From NCBI GenBank assembly GCA_018894595.1, contig JAHIPN010000187.1, positions 1-15,055 on the forward strand: a stretch of DNA of 15,055 nt. The letters run 5' to 3'. Both the position numbers and the translations under genes were made by a program. The notes under the pieces were generated by a model. It saw only the letters and a program-made list of their open reading frames with translations, did no database searches and had not been told where the DNA came from. Each line of letters begins with the position of its first letter. The first letter of the stretch is position 1. The DNA comes from a bacterium. Its GTDB lineage: Bacteria; Atribacterota; JS1; SB-45; 34-128. Positions 1 through 7,283 of the stretch are shown here, one piece after another.

Positions 1-79
1 AGGTCTTTCAATTTAATATGAATTAAATGATAATTATTGATTAAGAATAATGTTAATAAAAATTGAATCGATAAGGTGT

Positions 80-136
80 CCGGATGTTCCGGTTTAATGT
101 CCGGATGCCTTCGGAATTGCCGTCCGGATACTCCGG
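80..136. repeat. Three tandem short palindromes, CCGGA-n-TCCGG type
   Basis: Three copies of a short hairpin sequence lie within 57 bp. Copy one is CCGGA-TGT-TCCGG (80-92) and copy three is CCGGA-TAC-TCCGG (124-136); both are perfect. Copy two is CCGGA-TGCC-TTCGG (101-114) with one possible G-U pair. All three start with CCGGAT, and two are preceded by GT. They are much richer in GC than the surrounding DNA and end about 10 bp before the first open frame. They could be a mobile or REP-like element, a protein-binding array, or an RNA structure in the leader of the next gene. I cannot decide between these. Confidence 0.7.
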
Positions 137-145
137 AATACGCAA

Positions 146-901
146 TTGCATATTTCATCCAGTAATAATAACAAAGAAGAATGGATATTAAATCAGCAAA
201 ATATTGCATATTCTCATAAAAACAAGAAGTTAGGTTATATGGAATATATTATGACTTTACCAGGCATAAAGGAAAAGTTTGATTTAAAAAAATTAAGAGA
301 TACTGCAAATAAAGCAATAACAGTTAGAAAAAGTGGTCCTTATAATCTAATATTTGACGAAGAGGGAAAAAGTTGGCCAAATCCAATAAATGAGGGGATT
401 GCTTCTGAAATAAATTGGGATGATGATGCTTGGTATAAAATCTATATATATTTTGCAATAAGAGATGATGGAACAATATATTTTTTAAGCAGTTTTGATG
501 AAGATTCGGAAGAGCAGGGTAAATATTTAAAAGAAATACTATGTATTAAGAGAATAACTGAAAATTTAATTTTTTCATCAAATTACTATTCAAATTTGGA
601 AGTACCTTCTAATTCAGAATTTCTTATTAGAATAAAAAATGGCAATTTGAAAGGAAGGACTTTTTTATTTGAAGGATTTATACCTATTACTGGTAGAACT
701 AAAATGCAAACTAAAGCTAATGAATTTTGTTGTAAATTAAATGGTACTTTAAAAAATATAAATAAAGATAATCTAATTAATTTAGTGGAAAATTCAACTA
801 AAGGACTTTTTGAATTATTTGATTTTTATAAGGAAGAAAAAAGCGTTATATCAAAGCATGTAACTATATATATAGATACATGGAAATTTAATGATAAATA
901 A
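146..901 (+). CDS. Protein of unknown function, start uncertain
   Basis: I do not recognise this protein. The frame is 251 residues from a TTG at 146, but there is no ribosome binding site there and the frame stays open back to 98, through two of the three palindromes. The first internal ATG is at 239 (220 residues), preceded only by a weak purine stretch. The sequence is soluble, with no signal peptide or membrane helix. It is rich in Asn, Lys and aromatic residues, with an acidic WDDDAWYKIY patch near residues 90-100 and FEGFIPITGRTKMQTKANEF near 175-194. The lack of a good start suggests the true 5' end was lost or replaced when the palindrome cluster arrived. A 5'-truncated gene is as likely as an intact one. 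Confidence 0.6.
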   Translation: MHISSSNNNKEEWILNQQNIAYSHKNKKLGYMEYIMTLPGIKEKFDLKKLRDTANKAITVRKSGPYNLIFDEEGKSWPNPINEGIASEINWDDDAWYKIYIYFAIRDDGTIYFLSSFDEDSEEQGKYLKEILCIKRITENLIFSSNYYSNLEVPSNSEFLIRIKNGNLKGRTFLFEGFIPITGRTKMQTKANEFCCKLNGTLKNINKDNLINLVENSTKGLFELFDFYKEEKSVISKHVTIYIDTWKFNDK

Positions 902-936
902 TAAAAAGGAATTCTAATATATATTTAATCTTCACT

Positions 937-1020
937 TCATACAGTTGTAATTATAGTTTTTAGATTATGGTAAACATTAGCATTATCATTCATACAAAAG
1001 TTGCGAAAATCGTCTAATAG
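937..1020 (-). pseudogene. Relic protein tail, copy 1 of the dispersed element
   Basis: Read on the minus strand, this encodes RLLDDFRNFCMNDNANVY and a short tail ending in a TGA at 937-939. The same tail occurs at 11786-11885 (RLVDEFRNFCMSDETEKVYH), and more distantly at 8604-8735 and 2538-2762. The frame is closed upstream by adjacent TGA and TAG codons, so only about 27 codons survive. The parent family is not recognised. The resemblance is visible at the protein level (FRxFCM, acidic residues, Leu-rich end), which suggests decay of a once-coding sequence. Confidence 0.4.
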
Positions 1021-1045
1021 CCTCTATCATTCATAGATAAATATC

Positions 1046-1076
1046 AGCCTTTTGGTTTTTGCTGAAGGGTTTTTTA
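1046..1076 (+). terminator. Terminator-like hairpin of element copy 1
   Basis: AGCCTTT (1046-1052) pairs with AAGGGTT (1065-1071), with two G-U pairs, and a run of T follows. It matches hairpins at 2671, 8710 and 11897 but is the most degenerate. It would end plus-strand transcription from the gene at 146. Confidence 0.5.
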
Positions 1077-1090
1077 TTTTTTGAGGAAAA

Positions 1091-1120
1091 GAAGGGTTTT
1101 TAAAAGATTTGTCGTATAAT
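1091..1120 (+). promoter_or_regulatory. Conserved promoter-like box, copy 1
   Basis: The stretch GAAGGGTTTTTAAAAGATTT is followed by a TATAAT at 1115-1120. Almost the same box sits at 8751-8780 and 11960-11990. There is no normal TTGACA at the usual distance. The AGGATTT-like upstream block with GTNGTATAAT downstream looks closer to a SigH-type promoter than a housekeeping one. It lies about 50 bp upstream of the gene at 1173. Confidence 0.45.
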
Positions 1121-1172
1121 AAACAATAAAGAAAGTTTTAAAAATCAAGCTTAAGATAAAGGGAATTATTTA

Positions 1173-1688
1173 ATGACATATGCCATTATTACAATTATTA
1201 TTGTTTTAATTATTATATTTTATTGGCTTATTCTACCTCTTTTTAAATATTTAAGTAGTGCAAGTAAAGATATTCGTGATGATGTTCTTCCAGGACTTCT
1301 AGATCTTGACAAAACAATTATTACAATTTGCTCAGCAGCTATTATTTTAACAATAAATATTATCGATAAGTCTGTTATTGGGGAAAATTATTTAATAACG
1401 TCTTGGTTTTCATTAATCACCTGTATAGGAATTGGTATCCTTATATTACTAACATCTTATGTAGAAAGAGTAGCAGGAGGAGTATTCGTAAAAACATTTT
1501 CAGATCTTAGCAAAGAATCGAAAAATATGGTTAACAATAAATATGATACAGAGGAAAAAAAAGTAAAGAAAACACTTAATCACTGGAGATTATTAAATAA
1601 GATACTCGTAGTTTTAATTTATTTATTAGTATCATCTTTATTTATATCATTTTTATTTATGATAATATTTGGATTAAAAAATTTGTAG
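1173..1688 (+). CDS. Four-helix membrane protein of unknown function
   Basis: A 171-residue protein with ATG at 1173 and a purine-rich AAAGGGA stretch upstream. I see four hydrophobic segments, near residues 3-23, 47-64, 74-96 and 141-166. Between the third and fourth is a charged loop with many Lys and Glu (about 110-140). A conserved-looking acidic stretch, DIRDDVLPGLLDLDKTIIT, lies between helices one and two. No transport, enzyme or receptor motif is evident. The next gene begins 31 bp downstream on the same strand, so the two probably form an operon from the promoter-like box at 1091-1120. The pairing with a soluble, possibly nuclease-like partner is suggestive, but no function can be assigned. 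Confidence 0.8.
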   Translation: MTYAIITIIIVLIIIFYWLILPLFKYLSSASKDIRDDVLPGLLDLDKTIITICSAAIILTINIIDKSVIGENYLITSWFSLITCIGIGILILLTSYVERVAGGVFVKTFSDLSKESKNMVNNKYDTEEKKVKKTLNHWRLLNKILVVLIYLLVSSLFISFLFMIIFGLKNL

Positions 1689-1719
1689 CATTGTTTAAGT
1701 TTATAAAAGGAGTTATGGT

Positions 1720-2418
1720 ATGAAATATAGAATTGTTTCTGAAAATCCTCAAGCAAAAATGGATGACATTATAATAAACAACGCATTACCATTGGTTATA
1801 AAAGGAAAGAGTAAGAACGAAATAGAAAGAAACATTAGTTCCCTATTTGTTAAAGGGCTTTTAAAACTTAGGAGTTCTGGTCAAGAGAATAAAAAGATAT
1901 ATGAGTTATTTATTGGTTGTATATACGCGGTATTTTTAAATAATAGTAAGGGTAATATAAAATATAAATTTGGTGTTTTAGAACCAGAAGATGAAAGTTA
2001 TGATTTTTTAATTTTAGGAGCTCTAAAGAATCCCCCTAAAGAAGAAAAAATAATAAATAATACTAAATATGTTTATTATGATTCTAAATCTGAGTACAAG
2101 GTTGAATTAACAGAATCACTTAAAGCAGAGAGTTTAAAAAGTATAATTTTAAAGAAATTTGACTCTAAGAAAGATTATAAAGGAAGAGTTTTATTAATTG
2201 TTGTTCATGAGGGGATTCTTAAATTAGATGAAATAGGTAATTGGATTCTTAATTATAAACAGGATAATTTTAAGTTTGTTTATTTAGCATTTTTAGAAGC
2301 TAAAGAAAAGAAAACCTGGATTTATACTTATGATATTAAAAATAAAAAATGTTCTGCAGATTGTATCAAATTTACTAGTATGTTAAAAAATATTATTGAA
2401 AGATTGTACAAAAAGTAG
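1720..2418 (+). CDS. Unknown protein, possible PD-(D/E)XK-like fold
   Basis: A 232-residue soluble protein with a good ribosome binding site (AAAAGGAG) before the ATG at 1720. An out-of-frame ATG at 1715 is ignored. The N-terminal half is helical and charged. In the middle, ESYDFLILGAL is followed about 35 residues later by YKVELTESLK. An Asp near a hydrophobic strand, then a strand with Glu-x-Thr or Glu-x-Lys, is the pattern of divergent restriction-like nucleases, but this is weak evidence read by eye. The C-terminal part has two probable strands (RVLLIVVHEG, FKFVYLAFLEA), which fits an alpha/beta fold. It is the second gene after the membrane protein at 1173. I do not recognise the family. 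Confidence 0.75.
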   Translation: MKYRIVSENPQAKMDDIIINNALPLVIKGKSKNEIERNISSLFVKGLLKLRSSGQENKKIYELFIGCIYAVFLNNSKGNIKYKFGVLEPEDESYDFLILGALKNPPKEEKIINNTKYVYYDSKSEYKVELTESLKAESLKSIILKKFDSKKDYKGRVLLIVVHEGILKLDEIGNWILNYKQDNFKFVYLAFLEAKEKKTWIYTYDIKNKKCSADCIKFTSMLKNIIERLYKK

Positions 2419-2537
2419 TTTATTTTTGCTATTCTGATTTTATATAATTATGATAAATAAAGACTTAGATTAATATAATATATGATTAGAACAAGAGTGG
2501 AGAGTACACTCATTGATAAATAAGGGATAAGAAGTAA

Positions 2538-2762
2538 CTAAACAGAATTTATAGTGTTTACTGGAATGTTAATTAACTCCTTTAATTTATTGATGTTTCG
2601 TAGTTCTTCAATAATCTCACCCCAACAAAAAGTTCTAAACGTTTCCAATAGGGGGAGCTTGCTAATTCCAAGCCCTTTGGCATTCAAGCTGAAGGGCTTT
2701 TTATATTTTCTTGTTGGTTCCTTATAAGTTAAGTCACAATATAAAAATATAAAATAATACAA
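2538..2762 (-). pseudogene. Relic protein tail, copy 2 of the dispersed element
   Basis: The minus-strand frame contains SLNAKGLGISKLPLLETFRT followed by FCWGEIIEELRN. The region at 8604-8735 encodes NAKGLEIVKLP and YRTFCMNEEAEKV in the same order and spacing, so the two share ancestry as coding sequence. The 74-codon open frame itself is probably not a gene: its ATG has no ribosome binding site and the N-terminal part is AT-rich filler. The parent family is not recognised. Confidence 0.4.
2671..2705 (+). terminator. Rho-independent terminator in element copy 2
   Basis: AGCCCTT (2671-2677) pairs with AAGGGCT (2692-2698), followed by a T-rich run. It points on the plus strand, downstream of the gene at 1720, although 250 bp lie between. 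The same stem occurs at 8710. Confidence 0.7.
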
Positions 2763-2817
2763 TTATCCAATCTTAACAATGATTTCCATAGTAGTATTAA
2801 ATAGTACAAAAATGATA

Positions 2818-2846
2818 TTGACATATATATAAATTAAGTGTATAAG
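2818..2846 (+). promoter_or_regulatory. Housekeeping-type promoter, TTGACA-17-TATAAG
   Basis: A consensus -35 box TTGACA (2818-2823) is followed after exactly 17 bp by TATAAG (2841-2846). A strong AAGGAGG follows at 2872-2878, but no start codon stands at the right distance after it. This is probably the old promoter of the sugar operon, or of the ROK gene that is now truncated. Confidence 0.65.
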
Positions 2847-2972
2847 TAAGACAGAATAAACTAATAATCTTAAGGAGGATACTCCACTAAATATAAAGTT
2901 TAATTTTATAACTAATTAAATATTATATTAGACTTTTTTAAACCGACATTTTATAGAAGATATTCCTATAAT

Positions 2973-2991
2973 TTATGATCAAAGATCATAA
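2973..2991. promoter_or_regulatory. Perfect inverted repeat, possible operator
   Basis: TTATGATC-AAA-GATCATAA is a perfect 8-3-8 inverted repeat. It lies about 130 bp after the promoter at 2818 and before the ROK relic. It has no T-run, so it is not a terminator. A dimeric regulator site is possible but untested. Confidence 0.4.
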
Positions 2992-3195
2992 TAAGATTAA
3001 CTCCCCTTTTAATATTTCTACTTTTACATTAACATTATTTTAGTTGATGTTCCCTAAAAACCATCCCATCATCCTAATAGTTGTTCCATCCTATTTTAAG
3101 TTCAATCCTGATAAAGAAGAAAAGATTATCAATATGCTATCTCATACTTACCCAAGTACTTAAATAGGACTTATGCTACTATCTCCCCAAACCTG

Positions 3196-3669
3196 TTGAA
3201 GTATCTTTTAAGAAAGTATTTTAGGAATGATACTTTATTTTATGATAATGAAAACTTCCGGTTCCTCGAGGATATTAGCGGAGTAGATATTTTGATAAAA
3301 AAAGCCAGATCTCGGGGATTGAATATTGAGAATATTAAAGACATATCTAATCTTCTTCAAACAAACGATGGAGTGGTTAGTTCTATTGTAAAGCAGATTG
3401 CCACTCGGATTGGTGCTGCCGTTATAGATGTTATACATATCATTGGGCCGGAGGCAGTATTTATTGGTGGGAAAATGGCCGTGCTCGGAGATGCTTTAAT
3501 CCAACCGATAAAAGAAATAGTTTCGATGTATTTATTTGGAGATCAAAAGGTGGATGTAAAACTTTCAGAGATATCAGAAGATGCAGTGGCAATTGGTGCT
3601 GCTATCTATGCCACTATTAAATGGCTGGAGAAAAAGAGCACCGAGCAGGCGTATACTGAAAGGAGGTGA
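3196..3669 (+). pseudogene. C-terminal half of a ROK-family protein, truncated
   Basis: ROK proteins are sugar kinases or sugar-responsive repressors of about 300-400 residues. This frame keeps only the C-terminal part. From about residue 22 it follows the family: FLEDISGVDIL where the family has the GCLE...SG segment, then GPEAVFIGG (84-92) and DAVAIGAAI (129-137). The N-terminal ATP-binding half is missing, and the usual CxCGxxGC zinc motif is replaced by unrelated residues. The frame opens with a TTG without a ribosome binding site, and no N-terminal half can be found in another frame upstream. It lies just before the transporter genes, where a sugar regulator or kinase would be expected. 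Truncated relic is the best reading. Confidence 0.75.
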
Positions 3670-3691
3670 GAGGAGGACAAAAATTATTGAT

Positions 3692-3727
3692 AAAGGTTTT
3701 ATTAGTCACATAACTGATAAGACCTTT
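3692..3727. promoter_or_regulatory. Long hairpin before the solute-binding protein gene
   Basis: AAAGGTTTTATTAGT (3692-3706) pairs with ACTGATAAGACCTTT (3713-3727), 15 pairs with two G-U, around a six-base loop. No T-run follows, so it is more likely an RNA processing or stability element, or an attenuator, than a simple terminator. Confidence 0.55.
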
Positions 3728-3798
3728 CTTAAAAGTCAGGCTATAGTCAAGCAATAAGGTGTTTTATAGCATCTAAAAATTACAAGGAGGGTTTACAA

Positions 3799-5145
3799 AT
3801 GAAACTCACAAAAATTCTATTCGTGATGGGATTGGTGTTCTTACTCCTTCTTTCTGTGGCTACGCTGAGCGTGTTCTCAGAAGAAGTCGTCCTGAAAATC
3901 ACGTTCCCTGGGTGGTGGGGTGAATGGACTGACAAGCAAAATAACTACTTCATTCCCGAATTCAATAAAATGATGGCAGAAAAAGGGATAAAGCTTGAAT
4001 ATGTGGATTATCCTGCCCCCGATGCTACATATAAAGAAAAAGTGGTACTTGATTTGGCAGCTGGCGAAGCTCCAGATATTATCTTTATCGATTTACCCTG
4101 GGTCGGTGAACTTGTTGATGCGGAATATCTTGCAGACCTAACTCCTAAGGTGAATCAATGGAATGAGTGGGATCAATGGCCCCCTGCTACTAAAGGGGCA
4201 GTAACGTTTATGGGGAAAGTATGGGCATTGCAGGAGGATACTGATACAAGACCGATCTTATACCGAAAAGACGTCTTTGTAAAAGCTGGAATACCAGTTC
4301 CCTGGCAGCCCAAGAGTTGGGATGATCTTTTAGAAGCAGCGAGAACAATCAAGGAAAAAGTTCCTGGCGTTGCTCCTTTCACTACCCATTTTGGGACTAC
4401 CTGTGTGGAATGTACGACGATGAATGGATTCTATCCATTTTTGATTGGAGCGGGTGGTTATCTATATGATAGAAGTGCAAATAAATGGGTTTCAAGGAGT
4501 CAAGCACTGGAGGATACGTTTAGGTTTTTTAAAACGATCTATGATGAGGATCTCTCATTAGGAAAAAAATTCTGGCTTGCTGGAGCAGCTATTGATAAAG
4601 CTCATGAGAAATTTACTGATGGGAGCTTAGCAATGATCATTACCTGGGACGGAGTCTATTTTGATTTTGGTCCGGGAAGAACTCGTGAAATACCAAATTG
4701 GAAGGATAAAATAGGATACGCAATGATACCAGCCAAAAGCCCTGGAGCAGGACTTGATGGTCGAAGTTTTACGTCAATGTCAGGTGGATGGGGATTTGCT
4801 ATTTCCAGTAAGTGCAAAGATATTGATGCTGCATGGGAATTTCTAAAGTTGCGTTTCGGAAAAGAGGGAGCATTATACATGTTAGATGAGACGAAATTAC
4901 CTTTAAGAAAAGATGCTACCAGTGTGTTAGTTCCAAAGATGGATGATTACACGAAATGGAGAGCAGAGACGGTATTACCGATAACTGCATTTAGGCCACC
5001 ATTAGCCATCTACCCGCGAGTTTCAGAATTGATTGCCAGGAGTACAGAAAGTATCTTACTCGACAAGACTGTGGAAGAAATAATGGCTGCATACGAAAAA
5101 GATTTAAAGTCACTCGTGGGGGCAGCAAATACAATAAGTAAGTAA
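3799..5145 (+). CDS. Sugar ABC transporter solute-binding protein, family 1
   Basis: This is the periplasmic receptor that captures a sugar and hands it to the two permeases encoded downstream. It has 448 residues, a normal length for the MalE/UgpB-like family. Residues 1-27 form a signal peptide (Lys-rich start, long hydrophobic core, then SEE) with no lipobox cysteine, so the mature protein should be free in a periplasm. ITFPGWWGEW follows at the mature N-terminus. APDIIFIDLPWVGELVDAEY in the N-lobe and a Trp-rich, aromatic C-lobe are typical of carbohydrate binding. The start is clear: a strong AAGGAGG lies eight bases before the ATG. A hairpin follows the gene at 5242-5275. The GH130 enzyme downstream suggests a mannose-containing oligosaccharide as ligand, which is inference. 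Confidence 0.93.
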   Translation: MKLTKILFVMGLVFLLLLSVATLSVFSEEVVLKITFPGWWGEWTDKQNNYFIPEFNKMMAEKGIKLEYVDYPAPDATYKEKVVLDLAAGEAPDIIFIDLPWVGELVDAEYLADLTPKVNQWNEWDQWPPATKGAVTFMGKVWALQEDTDTRPILYRKDVFVKAGIPVPWQPKSWDDLLEAARTIKEKVPGVAPFTTHFGTTCVECTTMNGFYPFLIGAGGYLYDRSANKWVSRSQALEDTFRFFKTIYDEDLSLGKKFWLAGAAIDKAHEKFTDGSLAMIITWDGVYFDFGPGRTREIPNWKDKIGYAMIPAKSPGAGLDGRSFTSMSGGWGFAISSKCKDIDAAWEFLKLRFGKEGALYMLDETKLPLRKDATSVLVPKMDDYTKWRAETVLPITAFRPPLAIYPRVSELIARSTESILLDKTVEEIMAAYEKDLKSLVGAANTISK

Positions 5146-5241
5146 TACGGAACTACGCAAATAGGGAAAGATACGATTAGTCAGTGATACCAGCAAGAGC
5201 AATGAGCGTAGGGTAAAAGATAAAGTTTTAAAGTATCAGTA

Positions 5242-5275
5242 AGAGATGAGAGGTCCATGCGGTCCTCTCATCTCT
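5242..5275 (+). terminator. Strong hairpin between receptor and permease genes
   Basis: AGAGATGAGAGG (5242-5253) pairs perfectly with CCTCTCATCTCT (5264-5275). Inside, CC/GG adds two pairs around an ATGC loop. The tail TAATTTAAG is only weakly T-rich. In transporter operons such a stem usually lets the receptor be made in excess over the permeases, by partial termination or by protecting the upstream mRNA. Confidence 0.65.
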
Positions 5276-5314
5276 TAATTTAAGGGAAAAATAAAAGGGA
5301 AAAGGTATTCTATA

Positions 5315-6202
5315 ATGCAATTAGGTAAATCAAAATTAAAAGAGAATTGGGTTTTATTCTTAGGATTGCCAGCTCTGGTACTGTGGCTTGTTTTTATGTG
5401 TTTTCCAGCCATTTGGGCTATAGTCGTATCGTTTACAAATGAAGCTCTTGTGGGAAAGGCTGCTGCTCATCCTCGATGGGTAGGGTTTGATAATTATATT
5501 AAACTGCTGAAAGACTCTTACTTTCTTAATTCTATAACAAAATCTTTTATATATGTCCTTGGTTCAGCAGTGATTGGACAACTAGGTCTAGGATTACTGC
5601 TAGCTGTTCTTACCCGAAGACGCAGGAGAAAGAAAGACAAACCCCCGCTATTAGGTCCTATAGCGACTACAGTGTGTTATCTTGGTTGGATTTCGCCAGC
5701 AGCAGTTGTTGGATTTATGTGGCTAAGCACCTTAGATGTTGAAGGATCTTTAAATCAGTTATTACATTTAAATTTTACGTGGGTTGTTGACTTGCCAATG
5801 ATCAGTATTATAGTTATAAATATGTGGTGGGGAACAGGATGGTCAATGACACTTATGAAGTCAGCAATAGAAACTATTCCGCCAGAGATAGAAGAATGTG
5901 CTGAAGTTGATGGAGCAAATAAAAGGCAAGTGTTTTACCATATTATTTTCCCTATAATAAAGGGCCCGATTCTAGTAAATTTGATATTGATTACAATCTG
6001 GACCTATGGAGTTTTTGATGTTCCCTTTATGGTTACTGCCGGGGGACCGGGTCGAAAAACAGAATTGATGACAATTTTTGCGTATCTTACGGGATTTAAA
6101 TATTTTGATATTGGCTATGGGGTAACAATTTCAGTGGGTATCTTGGTAATAACTCTCGTTCTTGCATTAGTGTATCAGCATTTTTTGAAAAAAGGGGGAT
6201 AA
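5315..6202 (+). CDS. Sugar ABC transporter permease, MalF/UgpA type
   Basis: First of two inner-membrane permeases for the receptor at 3799. It has 295 residues and about six membrane segments, beginning near 12-40 and 75-99. The EAA loop that docks to the ATPase is at 191-213 (EIEECAEVDGANKRQVF, then IIFP). GGPGRKTELMTIFAY at 243-257 is the usual MalF-type signature before the last helices. An unusually basic loop, RRRRRKKDKP, sits at about 101-110. The start at 5315 has a GGGAAAAGG stretch upstream. The stop lies 4 bp before the next permease, so the two are translated together. No ATPase gene accompanies them. Confidence 0.93.
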   Translation: MQLGKSKLKENWVLFLGLPALVLWLVFMCFPAIWAIVVSFTNEALVGKAAAHPRWVGFDNYIKLLKDSYFLNSITKSFIYVLGSAVIGQLGLGLLLAVLTRRRRRKKDKPPLLGPIATTVCYLGWISPAAVVGFMWLSTLDVEGSLNQLLHLNFTWVVDLPMISIIVINMWWGTGWSMTLMKSAIETIPPEIEECAEVDGANKRQVFYHIIFPIIKGPILVNLILITIWTYGVFDVPFMVTAGGPGRKTELMTIFAYLTGFKYFDIGYGVTISVGILVITLVLALVYQHFLKKGG

Positions 6203-6206
6203 AGAA

Positions 6207-7091
6207 ATGAGTAATGAAGCGAGTTCTGAAAAAATCCTAGTGAAACCTAAAATTAGTATACTCAATCGCATAGATCTATGGAGTAACCTTGTGCTTTTAA
6301 TTTTGATAATATTTTTTACATTCCCTTTTTTGTGGGCCGTTACCTCAGCGTTCAGAAAATATCCACATTTCTATATTGAATTTAAGGATTTTACTCTGAG
6401 GAATTTTCAAAGTATTTTAACCGGCAGAACACTTATGTGGATTGAGAATAGTTTGATCCTTGCGATAGGTACTGCAATCCTTGCTGTTTCGGTATGTTTT
6501 TTAGGAGCATACGTCCTTTCAAAATGTCACTTTAGAGGAAAAAGCATTCTCATGCTCGTAATGATTTTGTCTATGTGTATACCCTTAAGTGCAGTCATGC
6601 TCCCTACCTACAGCATGATCCGGAAAATGGGTTTGTTAAATACACGCGTTGGAGTGATTCTCGTCTTGGGTGCACGATTTATTCCTATGGGGGTGTGGAT
6701 TATAAAGGAGTTTATTGATGGTATCCCAAAGGAATTAGAAGAAGCAGCGAGGATCGATGGAGCAGGGACGCTTACAATTATGTCTAAAATTACCTTTCCC
6801 CTTGCACTCCCAGGCACAGCTGTTATTGCACTCATAGCATTTCTCGGGGGATGGGGAGATTTTACGCTAAACCTTATACTTATAAACAAAGAAAAACTCT
6901 ATCCAATTTCTCTTGGAATTTTTAAAGCAAGCCTTATAATGACAGGATCACGGGCGGCTCAAGTTGTACAAATAGATCATGGTATCATGGCTGCTATATC
7001 GATATTGTATCTCATAATCCCTGTGATCTTTTTCATACTCGTGCAAGAACATCTCGTGAAGGGAATGGTTATAGGTGCAGTAAAGGGGTAA
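6207..7091 (+). CDS. Sugar ABC transporter permease, MalG/UgpE type
   Basis: Second inner-membrane permease, which forms a heterodimer with the product of 5315-6202. It has 294 residues, with hydrophobic segments near 27-46, 82-106, 113-134, 146-165, 202-217 and 260-285. The EAA loop is at 176-198 (ELEEAARIDGAGTLTIMSKI, then TFP). GGWGDFTLNLIL follows at about 214-225, where the family usually has a WNEF-like motif. The ATG at 6207 is preceded by a GGGGGA site inside the end of the first permease gene. About 190 bp without a gene separate it from GH130. Confidence 0.93.
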   Translation: MSNEASSEKILVKPKISILNRIDLWSNLVLLILIIFFTFPFLWAVTSAFRKYPHFYIEFKDFTLRNFQSILTGRTLMWIENSLILAIGTAILAVSVCFLGAYVLSKCHFRGKSILMLVMILSMCIPLSAVMLPTYSMIRKMGLLNTRVGVILVLGARFIPMGVWIIKEFIDGIPKELEEAARIDGAGTLTIMSKITFPLALPGTAVIALIAFLGGWGDFTLNLILINKEKLYPISLGIFKASLIMTGSRAAQVVQIDHGIMAAISILYLIIPVIFFILVQEHLVKGMVIGAVKG

Positions 7092-7283
7092 ACAGTCCCG
7101 ACCTAACCAAGGCAGAAATTTTGTAAGAGTTTAGCGCTATTTGAAGTAAATTTTTCTCAAAAAAACAAAAAAAGTGGAAAAAAATTGTAATAATTTATTA
7201 TATTAATTAGCCATAATTACCGGTTAAATTTAGCTCTTTGTGGGATCGTTGTTTAAAAAACTAAGCAAAACAAGGTGGTAAAA

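Larger units (their letters stand above)
902..1172. other. Intergenic region with element copy 1
   Basis: No gene is visible here. The region holds copy 1 of the dispersed intergenic element: the minus-strand relic tail (937-1020), a terminator-like hairpin (1046-1076) and a promoter-like box (1091-1120) facing the gene at 1173. Confidence 0.6.
2419..3195. other. Long gene-poor region with relics and a promoter
   Basis: No intact gene is visible. It contains a small hairpin, GAGTG/CACTC (2495-2511), element copy 2 (2538-2762), a good promoter (2818-2846), an orphan ribosome binding site (2872-2878), a perfect inverted repeat (2973-2991) and a short decayed frame. That frame (about 3062-3189) reads FKFNPDKEEKIINMLSHTYP followed by a stop, then IGLMLLSPQT. 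It looks like part of a larger protein, with a faint resemblance to hydantoinase-type sequences that I would not rely on. Confidence 0.5.

Noticed and set aside
3235..3438. Minus-strand open frame inside the ROK relic
   Set aside because: It is antisense to a recognisable ROK sequence, has no ribosome binding site and looks like no protein family.
3666..3753. Short frames between the ROK relic and the receptor gene
   Set aside because: The frames are 15-25 codons long and lie in the long hairpin. No family similarity or credible start was seen.
4173..4880. Two minus-strand frames in the solute-binding protein gene
   Set aside because: They are shadows of a clear family gene on the plus strand.
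6608..6889. Minus-strand frame in the second permease
   Set aside because: It is antisense to the EAA loop and helices of a clear permease and has no start signals.
7275..7283. GTG start for the GH130 gene
   Set aside because: The GTG is part of the AAGGTGG ribosome binding site. The ATG at 7284 is correctly spaced and matches usual family N-termini.
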